Virus record (IMG/VR): IMGVR_UViG_3300032288_001098
Coordinates: 1-61,273 of that record
Source: a virus
Length of the DNA stretch: 61,273 bases
Direction: 5' to 3' (one strand)
In this document: positions 43,300 through 48,914 of the stretch, one piece after another
How the letters are laid out: each line of letters opens with the position of its first letter
Position numbering within the stretch: position 1 is the stretch's first letter
Notes under the pieces: generated by a model
Told to the model about the DNA's origin: nothing
What the model saw: only the letters and a program-made list of their open reading frames with translations
Databases searched by the model: none
Position numbers and translations under genes: made by a program

Positions 43300-43962
43300 T
43301 CAGCCTGCCTTGATTGATTCGCGTCTGATAGGCTTGACGTTGTCCAGCAGGCGTAGGTGTCCAGACAGTTCCCGCTTCAGGTCTTCAGCCGACACCTTCT
43401 CACCCTTGGCATCATCCTCATGTTTAAACAACCCTGATGCCTTGCCGAGGAGTTCCAGTGCTTTGATTTTCGAGCCCTCTTGTTTGGCCTTTGCACTATG
43501 TTCAATCAACCCCCTGAGTACATACCGTCTTGTGGCAACCATGTCTTCCAGCAAGTGTTCCGTTGTCTGCTCGATGGCTTCCTTGACCACCGCTTGAACC
43601 TTCGGGTTCCGCGATAGCGACCATGCCGCCGCCTTAATTGATCTTTCATCTCCCTTGGCATCTGGGTACGCTTCTTTGTACGCTTGCAGTTGGGTTTTCC
43701 CCTCTATCAGACCCTGTGCGTACTTGAGTTGTTTTGCCGTTATTGGTCTCTCCCTCTGGCTCCCTACTGGTTGTCCGTCTGTTCTCCTCTTTGGTGCTTC
43801 TGCGTGGGCGGCTAACCGTTCCGCTTCGCTCAGTTCCGGGCCGCTGTCGGGGCCATCATCGACCGGCTCCATCAGTTCCCGCTCCGCTTCTTCCAGCGCC
43901 GCCATGTACTGTTCTTTGCTGATCTTCCCGGGCCTTGACCCATTGCCTGCCTGCTTGTCCAT
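43300..43962 (-). CDS. terS: terminase small subunit
   Basis: A 220-residue protein with helical DNA-binding core TAKQLKYAQGLIEGKTQLQAYKEAYPDAKGD and SLSRNPKVQAVVKEAIE, then RGLIEHSAKAKQEGSKIKALELLGKASGLF. The pattern KQ.K.AQ.y..g.....AY..AYP is that of phage small terminases. First gene of the late operon, read from the promoter at 44010-44038. GTTTAAAC at 43422 encodes Phe-Lys. Confidence 0.8.
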   Translation of the reverse strand: MDKQAGNGSRPGKISKEQYMAALEEAERELMEPVDDGPDSGPELSEAERLAAHAEAPKRRTDGQPVGSQRERPITAKQLKYAQGLIEGKTQLQAYKEAYPDAKGDERSIKAAAWSLSRNPKVQAVVKEAIEQTTEHLLEDMVATRRYVLRGLIEHSAKAKQEGSKIKALELLGKASGLFKHEDDAKGEKVSAEDLKRELSGHLRLLDNVKPIRRESIKAG

Positions 43963-44009
43963 GTGATTTCCTCCAGTACTGATGCTCCATACAGCATCGT
44001 TCGCCGTGC

Positions 44010-44038
44010 AGTCTATCTGAGCGGTTTAAACCCGTCAA
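44010..44038 (-). promoter_or_regulatory. sigma70-like promoter for the late leftward operon
   Basis: On the minus strand TTGACG (44038-44033) and TAGACT (44015-44010) are separated by 17 bases. GTTTAAAC at 44024-44031 sits in the centre of the spacer, where a regulator could bind. The terS start is about 40 bases downstream of the expected start of transcription. Confidence 0.55.
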
Positions 44039-44082
44039 CCATACCTACCCCTTACCCTCTCCCCGATCTCGCCCCCTACGCA

Positions 44083-44210
44083 GGTCTGCAATGAATAAGT
44101 ACTACATAACTTATCCACACAATTCACCGCCGCCTGTGGACAAGTCCCCATATCCACACTTGCCTGTGATCTGCCGTGGATAACTTAGTAAAACTTTTTT
44201 ATTGCAGACC
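44083..44210. other. putative replication origin: four DnaA boxes between a 10-bp inverted repeat
   Basis: TTATCCACA at 44111-44119 is a perfect DnaA box. Three single-mismatch boxes follow: 44135-44143 (reverse), 44150-44158, and 44175-44183 (reverse). An AT-rich stretch 44181-44202 (TAACTTAGTAAAACTTTTTT) is next to the last box. GGTCTGCAAT (44083-44092) and ATTGCAGACC (44201-44210) are perfect inverted repeats around the whole cluster. The position between the two divergent operons fits an origin. No other DnaA box cluster was seen. Confidence 0.7.
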
Positions 44211-44389
44211 ATCCTCCCTGCCGTTTAAATATCCCCCATGCACCCTACCCCTACCCTGACCCCTTCAGCGCCTTGTAGACCCCTTTTCCCAGAACATGAC
44301 CCCCTCTAATAAGAGCGCCGAATCCACCCGGAGTGCTACGCACCCAGAACCCCCCGATCCAATAACCCTACGGTTTAGTCGGGAATGTA

Positions 44390-44419
44390 TTGACCCTGTT
44401 TACACGCTAGTGCTATGAT
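44390..44419 (+). promoter_or_regulatory. sigma70-like promoter of the rightward early operon with operator palindrome
   Basis: TTGACC (44390-44395) and TATGAT (44414-44419) are 18 bases apart. Transcription would start about 44426. The perfect inverted repeat GCACTA-GTGA-TAGTGC (44428-44443) lies at the start of transcription, and another TAGTGC half-site overlaps the -10 (44408-44413), so a repressor is likely. A related half-site is at the promoter near 46.83 kb. Confidence 0.65.
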
Positions 44420-44425
44420 GCGGCC

Positions 44426-44576
44426 ATGCACTAGTGATAGTGCTTATGTGAACGGCCCACGATACGGTCGGTCTGAGGCGAAACCCGGAGGAAGTCCGGG
44501 AGCAAGTCAGACAGGGTTCAGCCCTGTACCAGTCCACCGTGACGGTAGATAAAACATCTCCCAATAGATGCCAACG
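44426..44576 (+). ncRNA. structured 5' leader of the early operon
   Basis: Between the promoter and the first two-hairpin element the RNA folds into several stems. GUCUGA (44471-44476) pairs with UCAGAC (44507-44512), enclosing CCCGGA-GGAAG-UCCGGG (44484-44500) with unpaired GGCGAAA and AGCAAG on the two sides. AGGG-UUCAG-CCCU (44513-44525) and ACCGU-G-ACGGU follow. The class is unknown. It is not a hammerhead, since CUGANGA is missing. Confidence 0.5.
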
Positions 44577-44626
44577 TGATGCCCTTTCCGAGGGCATTGC
44601 AGTGCCATCTGCACTTAACCCGGAGA
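44577..44626 (+). ncRNA. two-hairpin RNA leader, copy 1
   Basis: Stem 1 AUGCCCU/AGGGCAU (44579-44585 with 44591-44597), loop UUCCG. Stem 2 AGUGC/GCACU (44601-44605 with 44611-44615), loop CAUCU. CCGGAGA ribosome site follows, then ATG 44632. Three other copies with compensating changes are at 44823, 45661 and 46034. Confidence 0.75.
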
Positions 44627-44631
44627 AAACC

Positions 44632-44814
44632 ATGTACAACGTCCTTTTGATCAACGCCAGTGGCTACATCGTTGACCGCAACCACTTTGAAACAGTCACC
44701 GAGGCCCTAGCCCTTGCCGATGAATGGTCTACCGACTATCCCGGCCATGCAATTGACATCAAGTTTGTCCTGCCTGCCCGTGCGCCGACATGGACTGAAT
44801 TGACCCTCGCGTGA
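44632..44814 (+). CDS. small early protein, 60 aa
   Basis: The frame begins at ATG 44632 behind CGGAGA (MYNVLLINASGYIVDRNHFETV) and ends at TGA 44814. It has a beta-alpha-beta look with DEWSTDYPGHAID near the middle. It is the first gene of the early operon and unlike anything I recognise. Likely a host-takeover protein by position. Confidence 0.65.
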   Translation: MYNVLLINASGYIVDRNHFETVTEALALADEWSTDYPGHAIDIKFVLPARAPTWTELTLA

Positions 44815-44822
44815 TTGCAGTC

Positions 44823-44875
44823 TGATGCCCTGCTTGTCTGGGCATTGGAGTGCCATCTTGCACTGACCCGGAGAA
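44823..44875 (+). ncRNA. two-hairpin RNA leader, copy 2
   Basis: Stem 1 AUGCCC/GGGCAU (44825-44830 with 44840-44845), loop of 9. Stem 2 AGUGC/GCACU (44849-44853 with 44860-44864), loop CAUCUU. Lies between the first and second early genes, just before CCCGGAGA and ATG 44881. Confidence 0.75.
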
Positions 44876-44880
44876 ACAAC

Positions 44881-45036
44881 ATGGAAACCCTGCTCAATAA
44901 ATACCGCGCCAACCCCACCGCCATCCGTCATGCCGCCGTGCTGACGTATCACCGCAAACACCCATTCGCTGAGTGCTTGCTTGGTGATGATGACCTTGCC
45001 CTGTTGCGCCGCCTGTGTGCATTCAAGCATGACTGA
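44881..45036 (+). CDS. small early protein whose stop lies inside hammerhead ribozyme 1
   Basis: A 51-residue protein (METLLNKYRANPTAIRHAAV ... LLRRLCAFKHD). The TGA at 45034-45036 is part of CUGAUGA of the ribozyme core, and the last codons form one side of ribozyme stem I. No family recognised. The codon choice of the last residues is thus constrained by RNA structure. Confidence 0.65.
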   Translation: METLLNKYRANPTAIRHAAVLTYHRKHPFAECLLGDDDLALLRRLCAFKHD

Positions 45037-45078
45037 TGAGGCTTAAATAGCCGAAACCCCCGCGAGGGGGTCTCATGC
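45027..45078 (+). ncRNA. hammerhead ribozyme 1 (type I)
   Basis: All parts of a hammerhead are present. Stem I: GCAUGA (45027-45032) with UCAUGC (45073-45078). Core CUGAUGA (45033-45039). Stem II: GGCU (45040-45043) with AGCC (45049-45052), loop UAAAU. GAA (45053-45055). Stem III: ACCCCC (45056-45061) with GGGGGU (45066-45071), GCGA tetraloop. The cut falls after C45072 (GUC). Next start codon is 45097, so the new 5' end is 25 nt away and keeps the ribosome site. Confidence 0.93.
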
Positions 45079-45096
45079 AACCACCGGAGAGAAACC

Positions 45097-45384
45097 ATGA
45101 CCATCGAATTGACAACCCTCGCCGATGTACTGAAAACATGGGCATTGCCCGAATTGAAGGATGCCCAGAAAGCATTCAACAAACACCCCAATGGGGTGAA
45201 TTGGAACCGCTGTTTGAGGGCAATGCTGACCTATCAGCAACTGGAATTTGCCCTGCGGTCTTCCACCGTGGACAGGGAAAAACTGATGTTTGATCTTGAG
45301 TCAAACTCCCTCGGGCATTGGCAAGATGCTGTTTGCCGAGCAACCATGCGCATGACCTGCGCCCATGCCCTGCGGAACATTTAA
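45097..45384 (+). CDS. small early protein, paralogue of 45728-46033
   Basis: A 95-residue protein starting after CCGGAGAG; it is the gene directly downstream of hammerhead 1. KAFNKHPNGVNWNRCLRAMLTYQQLEFAL and HWQDAVCRATMRMTCAHALR match the same spots in the protein of 45728-46033 (YQQ and W-D-C-ALR), so the two are paralogues. Function unknown. Confidence 0.65.
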   Translation: MTIELTTLADVLKTWALPELKDAQKAFNKHPNGVNWNRCLRAMLTYQQLEFALRSSTVDREKLMFDLESNSLGHWQDAVCRATMRMTCAHALRNI

Positions 45385-45406
45385 ACCAACTGAGAGGAAA
45401 ACCACC

Positions 45407-45661
45407 ATGAAAATCACCGTTTACACAGACCCCGGTCACGGTTGGGGTGCAGTCAAACGTCAACTGCTTGCCGATCTGGGGATCGCCGACAAGGTCTCCA
45501 CGTATTCATACCAGCGGGGCCAGACGGTCTACCTTGAGGAGGACTGCGACCTGTCCCTGCTGATCGGGGCACTGCGTGACCGGGGCATAACCCCCGTGTT
45601 TGCCGAGCGGCACACAGACCGCCGCAGTCCGATCCGATCCTATGACACCTATCACGCCTGA
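45407..45661 (+). CDS. small early protein, 84 aa
   Basis: MKITVYTDPGHGWGAVKRQLLADLGIADKVS, then SYQRGQTVYLEEDCDL and PVFAERHTDRRSPIRSYD. Start ATG 45407 follows GAGAGG. Unlike its neighbours it has only a short leader and no visible RNA structure in front. A thiopurine- or antirestriction-like family is not visible; unknown. Confidence 0.6.
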   Translation: MKITVYTDPGHGWGAVKRQLLADLGIADKVSTYSYQRGQTVYLEEDCDLSLLIGALRDRGITPVFAERHTDRRSPIRSYDTYHA

Positions 45662-45722
45662 TTCCACCGTGATGCACCCTGCCCCGGGTGCATTGCAGTG
45701 CAATCCGCACTTAACCGGAGAC
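45661..45722 (+). ncRNA. two-hairpin RNA leader, copy 3
   Basis: Stem 1 AUGCACCC/GGGUGCAU (45672-45679 with 45686-45693), loop UGCCCC. Stem 2 AGUGC/GCACU (45697-45701 with 45707-45711), loop AAUCC. The loop UCCG can pair with CGGA of the ribosome site (45715-), which could regulate translation. The element begins at the stop codon of the preceding gene. Confidence 0.75.
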
Positions 45723-45727
45723 CTTCC

Positions 45728-46033
45728 ATGCAAACCACTGACCTCGACTCTGCCGCTGTCATTGCAACCCTCAAGGCTGAAGCCCGAAAGGCCAGCAAGA
45801 ACTTCATCAAGACCCCCCACGCAAATCGGTGGTTCGATATGACCGGAACCGCCTTTGTGTATCAGCAAGCCTACCTCTTCTTCAACAGTTTTACCCGTAG
45901 TCCCCGCGACAAGTTCGCCCTGCTTGCCCTGTTGGCGACCGAGCCGATTGACAACTGGGGTGATGTAATTTGCAACTTCGTGCTTGGCGTGTCTCTCGCC
46001 GAGGCCCTGCGTGAGTTTGCAACCTTCCCCTGA
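45728..46033 (+). CDS. small early protein, paralogue of 45097-45384
   Basis: A 101-residue protein with KASKNFIKTPHANRWFDMTGTAFVYQQAYLFF and NWGDVICNFVLGVSLAEALREF. Shared spots with the paralogue: K.F.K.P, W, YQQ, W.D..C, ALR. The gene follows two-hairpin leader copy 3 and precedes copy 4. No known family. Confidence 0.65.
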   Translation: MQTTDLDSAAVIATLKAEARKASKNFIKTPHANRWFDMTGTAFVYQQAYLFFNSFTRSPRDKFALLALLATEPIDNWGDVICNFVLGVSLAEALREFATFP

Positions 46034-46090
46034 TTCCACCGTGATGCCCATTCTGTGGGCATTGCAGTGCAATCCGCACTTCACTGGAGA
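46034..46090 (+). ncRNA. two-hairpin RNA leader, copy 4
   Basis: Stem 1 AUGCCCA/UGGGCAU (46044-46050 with 46056-46062), loop UUCUG. Stem 2 AGUGC/GCACU (46066-46070 with 46076-46080), loop AAUCC. CUGGAGA ribosome site and ATG 46097 follow. The first 17 bases, ending in ACCGTGATGC, match copy 3. Confidence 0.75.
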
Positions 46091-46096
46091 AGACAA

Positions 46097-46453
46097 ATGA
46101 ACTACAAGACACAAGCACAAGCCGCCCTCTCAGGCATCAAGCAACTTGGCATTCTGGGCGATGCCATCCGGGCCAAGGAAACTGGCGACATGGGCGGTTT
46201 GGCCTACATCGTTGGCATGGCTCTCAACACCGGTGACTCCGTCAAGTGGGGCCTGCTGTTCGCCGTTGGGGATGAACTCGATGCCATCAAGTTGCAGGCA
46301 GAGATCGATGCCATCGATGCCATGCGTGAGCGAATCGCCTACCTCGAAAGAAAAAGCGAGGCAATGTGGCTTGAAGATCAAGACAACGATGCGTGGGAGC
46401 GAGAGCAAGCCCATGTCCGGTACGCCGAGGCTGGCGGTCGCAAGCACAACTGA
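46097..46453 (+). CDS. small early protein whose stop lies inside hammerhead ribozyme 2
   Basis: A 118-residue protein with Gly/Ala segments (GILGDAIRAKETGDMGGLAYIVGMALNTGD) and an acidic coiled-coil C-terminus (DAIDAMRERIAYLERKSEAMW). Ends KHN with TGA at 46451-46453, which is also the CUGA of the ribozyme. Function unknown. Confidence 0.65.
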   Translation: MNYKTQAQAALSGIKQLGILGDAIRAKETGDMGGLAYIVGMALNTGDSVKWGLLFAVGDELDAIKLQAEIDAIDAMRERIAYLERKSEAMWLEDQDNDAWEREQAHVRYAEAGGRKHN

Positions 46454-46493
46454 TGAGACCTGAATGGTCGAAACCCCTTCGGGGGTCTTGTGC
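46444..46493 (+). ncRNA. hammerhead ribozyme 2 (type I)
   Basis: Stem I: GCACAA (46444-46449) with UUGUGC (46488-46493). Core CUGAUGA (46450-46456). Stem II: GACC (46457-46460) with GGUC (46466-46469), loop UGAAU. GAA (46470-46472). Stem III: ACCCC (46473-46477) with GGGGU (46482-46486), UUCG loop. Cleavage after C46487. The stems differ from ribozyme 1 by compensating changes, while the core and the loop-II pattern URAAU are the same. Confidence 0.93.
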
Positions 46494-46512
46494 AACTAAC
46501 CGGAGACCAACC

Positions 46513-46674
46513 ATGCCAACGAAAACCGAGATTTATGAATACCTGTGCGCCCTGCGCGATTCGGGCGAGGTCAACATGTTCTTAGCCTCGCCCTACCTTG
46601 AATATGAATTCGGCATGACCCGTGCCGAGGCCAAGCAAGCCTTGCTTGATTGGATAAGATCATTTAAACGATGA
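46513..46674 (+). CDS. small early protein downstream of hammerhead 2, 53 aa
   Basis: MPTKTEIYEYLCALRDSGEVNMFLASPYLEYEF then EAKQALLDWIRSFKR. The start follows CCGGAGACC. The last codons include ATTTAAAC and an ATGATGA overlap with the next frame. Helical and acidic; no family recognised. Confidence 0.65.
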   Translation: MPTKTEIYEYLCALRDSGEVNMFLASPYLEYEFGMTRAEAKQALLDWIRSFKR

Positions 46675-46790
46675 TGACTTGGCCCTTCCCACCCCCGGGT
46701 GGGCCTGTCCCGTGGACACCCGCGCAGGAGAGGGCCTACCGGCTCAAGCACAAACCCGCGCCACCTGACGGGCCTGATGCCCCCTTCTGA
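46671..46790 (+). CDS. proline-rich mini-protein, 39 aa
   Basis: ATG 46671 (or 46674) overlaps the previous stop as ATGATGA. The protein is Pro-rich (MTWPFPPPGGPVPWTPAQERAY, then KHKPAPPDGPDAPF). Overlap coupling and codon bias support translation; function unknown. Confidence 0.5.
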   Translation: MMTWPFPPPGGPVPWTPAQERAYRLKHKPAPPDGPDAPF

Positions 46791-46830
46791 TGACCGTACC
46801 TTTCCCGTTGTTTAAATGCAACATGGGTAC

Positions 46831-46857
46831 TTGCACTAGCACCATCGGTGCTACAAT
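46831..46857 (+). promoter_or_regulatory. promoter with operator palindrome before the SprT-like gene
   Basis: TTGCAC (46831-46836) and TACAAT (46852-46857) are 15 bases apart, short for sigma70 but with a good -10. TAGCACC-ATC-GGTGCTA (46837-46853) is a perfect 7-bp inverted repeat over the spacer and -10. The GCACTA half-site here is also in the early promoter region at 44428. Confidence 0.5.
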
Positions 46858-46882
46858 CACAATCACCAACCGGAGAAACAAA

Positions 46883-47464
46883 ATGTCTATGTCCTACAGC
46901 ACCCGTGAAGAATGGCTGACCGCCGCCGTTGAGGAACTTCGCCCCGTTTTCGGGGCAGTCAACAAACCCATCCCCGCCAAAATCCGGGTCGCCTGTGGCT
47001 TCCCGTTGGATGCCAAGCGTAGCAAGGCCATCGGCCAATGTTGGGCCGACACCGCCAGCGGGGACAAGACCATCGAGATTCTGATCTCGCCGGTGCTGGA
47101 CAAACCCTCCGAGGTTTTCGAGGTGCTGGTGCATGAGTTGTGCCATGCCACGGCAGGTGCGTTTAACCACGGCGTGAATTTTCAAAAGGTCGCCGCCATG
47201 ATGGGTCTGGTTGCCTGCGGGGGTGGAAAGCAATCATGGAAGTCCACCAAGGGCAATGCCGACTTCCTCCAGACCTATGGAGCGATTATCGATTCGCTCC
47301 AAGACTACCCGCATGCCGCCCTGACGTACCGGGACAAAAAGACGCAGGGAACCCGCCTGCTGAAGGCTATGTGCCCGTCCTGCGGGTACACCATTCGATT
47401 GACCCAGAAATGGGCCGACCAAGGCCTGCCTACCTGCCCCTGCGGCGACCAGTTGTCACTTTAA
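46883..47464 (+). CDS. SprT-like zinc metalloprotease with C-terminal zinc ribbon
   Basis: A 193-residue protein. VLVHELCHATAG (residues about 81-92) is the HExxH zinc site of SprT/Spartan-like proteases, which cut proteins crosslinked to DNA. The C-terminus (CPSCGYTIRL, then CPCGDQ) is a four-Cys zinc ribbon, also usual in SprT. ATG 46883 follows CCGGAG. It is followed by the AAA+ and VWA genes that form a module. Confidence 0.8.
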   Translation: MSMSYSTREEWLTAAVEELRPVFGAVNKPIPAKIRVACGFPLDAKRSKAIGQCWADTASGDKTIEILISPVLDKPSEVFEVLVHELCHATAGAFNHGVNFQKVAAMMGLVACGGGKQSWKSTKGNADFLQTYGAIIDSLQDYPHAALTYRDKKTQGTRLLKAMCPSCGYTIRLTQKWADQGLPTCPCGDQLSL

Positions 47465-47478
47465 ACCGGAGAATCACC

Positions 47479-48903
47479 ATGATCATCAAAGAAGTCGAAA
47501 TCGCCCGTCTGCCCCTGAGCAAGGTCTATGGGGCCTATCAGCAATACCATCACAAGCCTTCATCGTGGAAGAACAAGGCAGATGCAGTCGGCTGGCTTGC
47601 TCTTCAGGTCGAGGCCGGGGCATTGTCGATGGACAGCATCCGGAGCGCCCCGGATGCAATGCCCTCTGCCGCCCCTGCCGGGGTCGACCCCGCGCTGGTT
47701 GCCGCTCTTGAAAAGAAGATCGCCGACCAGAAGGCTATCTCCCTTCAGGCCCTGCAACGGGCAGACCATGTTGCCGACCGGCTGATCAATGAGGTCAACA
47801 CCCTGACCGACACCCTCGTTGAGACCGAGCGCCGCCTGCATAATTCGATTACATCCAGCAAACCCGACCTGTCGAACGTGCAGTATGAGGTCGCCCGTGC
47901 GGTGCGTGATGCGTTCGCGCCCTTCCAAAAGGCAGTGCAGGATGCCGGGGCCGAGGTCGCGGTGGCGCAGGCATCCTCAGTTGTTCCGGTCGGGCGCAAG
48001 CCTGTGTCCGAGGTGTTTGGTGTTGCCGTGCATGACATGCGCGGGGCCGAGTTGACGGTCGAGGTCTGGGATCACCCGGAGGCCCCCGCCGTTGACCCGG
48101 ATTTCATCTGGACAGAGTCGATTCTGCGCTACCTGACACTAGCAGACCGCACCGGCGACAACCTGTGGTTTGGCGGGGAAAAGGGTACAGGAAAGTCCGA
48201 GACCGCCAGACAGTTTGCCGCGCGTACAGGTCGCGCGTTTAAACGCATCAACTTCCACAAGCACACCTCTGCCGAGGAATATGTGGGTGCGGTGGGTCTG
48301 GTTGACGGGCAAACCGTGTTTCAGCCCAAGGATTTTTTGCAGGCCTACACCTCGCCCTCCACCGTGATCCTGCTCGATGAGGTGACCAACGCAGACCCGG
48401 GGGAACTGGCCCCGCTCAATGGCTTTCTTGAACCCAACGCCGCTGTTTCATTCGGGGGCCAGACGCACCGCCGTGCGCCCGGGGTGCTGGTCTTCGCCGC
48501 CGACAATACCTTCGGTTCCGGTGATGATTCAGGTCGCCATGTTGGGACGCGAGTCCAAAATTCTGCTCTGATTGACCGGTTCGCCCACGTTGTACCGTTC
48601 ACGTTTCTCCCCGAGGCTCAGGAGATCGATGCCATCGTGCGCCGCACGGGTTGTGCCCGGGAACTTGCAGAGCATGTCATGGCATGCATCACGGTCGCCC
48701 GTCAGAAAGTCACCAGTGGGGACATTGTGGACGCACCGTCCATCCGCTCTGCAATGGCCTTCGTCCGCGCCGTGAGCGTCCTGCCGGTTGACCAAGCATG
48801 GCGCACCGCTGTTGTCGCCCGTCAGCCGAGTGAATCTCATGCTGAGTTGAACCTGATCTTCACCGCCTGCATCAACGCAGACACCATCAAAAAATATTTG
48901 TGA
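47479..48903 (+). CDS. MoxR/CobS-type AAA+ ATPase
   Basis: A 474-residue protein. Residues 1-200 are a helical N-terminal domain (ALEKKIADQKAISLQALQRAD). Walker A GEKGTGKSET at about 232, Walker B VILLDEVTNADPGE at about 296, NGFLEPNAAVSF pore loop and ALIDRF arginine-finger region. CobS-like ATPases work with CobT-like VWA partners to remodel targets; the partner gene is next. ATG 47479 follows CCGGAG. Confidence 0.85.
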   Translation: MIIKEVEIARLPLSKVYGAYQQYHHKPSSWKNKADAVGWLALQVEAGALSMDSIRSAPDAMPSAAPAGVDPALVAALEKKIADQKAISLQALQRADHVADRLINEVNTLTDTLVETERRLHNSITSSKPDLSNVQYEVARAVRDAFAPFQKAVQDAGAEVAVAQASSVVPVGRKPVSEVFGVAVHDMRGAELTVEVWDHPEAPAVDPDFIWTESILRYLTLADRTGDNLWFGGEKGTGKSETARQFAARTGRAFKRINFHKHTSAEEYVGAVGLVDGQTVFQPKDFLQAYTSPSTVILLDEVTNADPGELAPLNGFLEPNAAVSFGGQTHRRAPGVLVFAADNTFGSGDDSGRHVGTRVQNSALIDRFAHVVPFTFLPEAQEIDAIVRRTGCARELAEHVMACITVARQKVTSGDIVDAPSIRSAMAFVRAVSVLPVDQAWRTAVVARQPSESHAELNLIFTACINADTIKKYL

Positions 48904-48914
48904 GGAGTTTAAAC

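Noticed and set aside
44484-44506. GGAGGAAGUCCGGGAGC resembling RNase P P4 region
   Set aside because: The 3' half of P4 and the rest of the RNase P core are absent.
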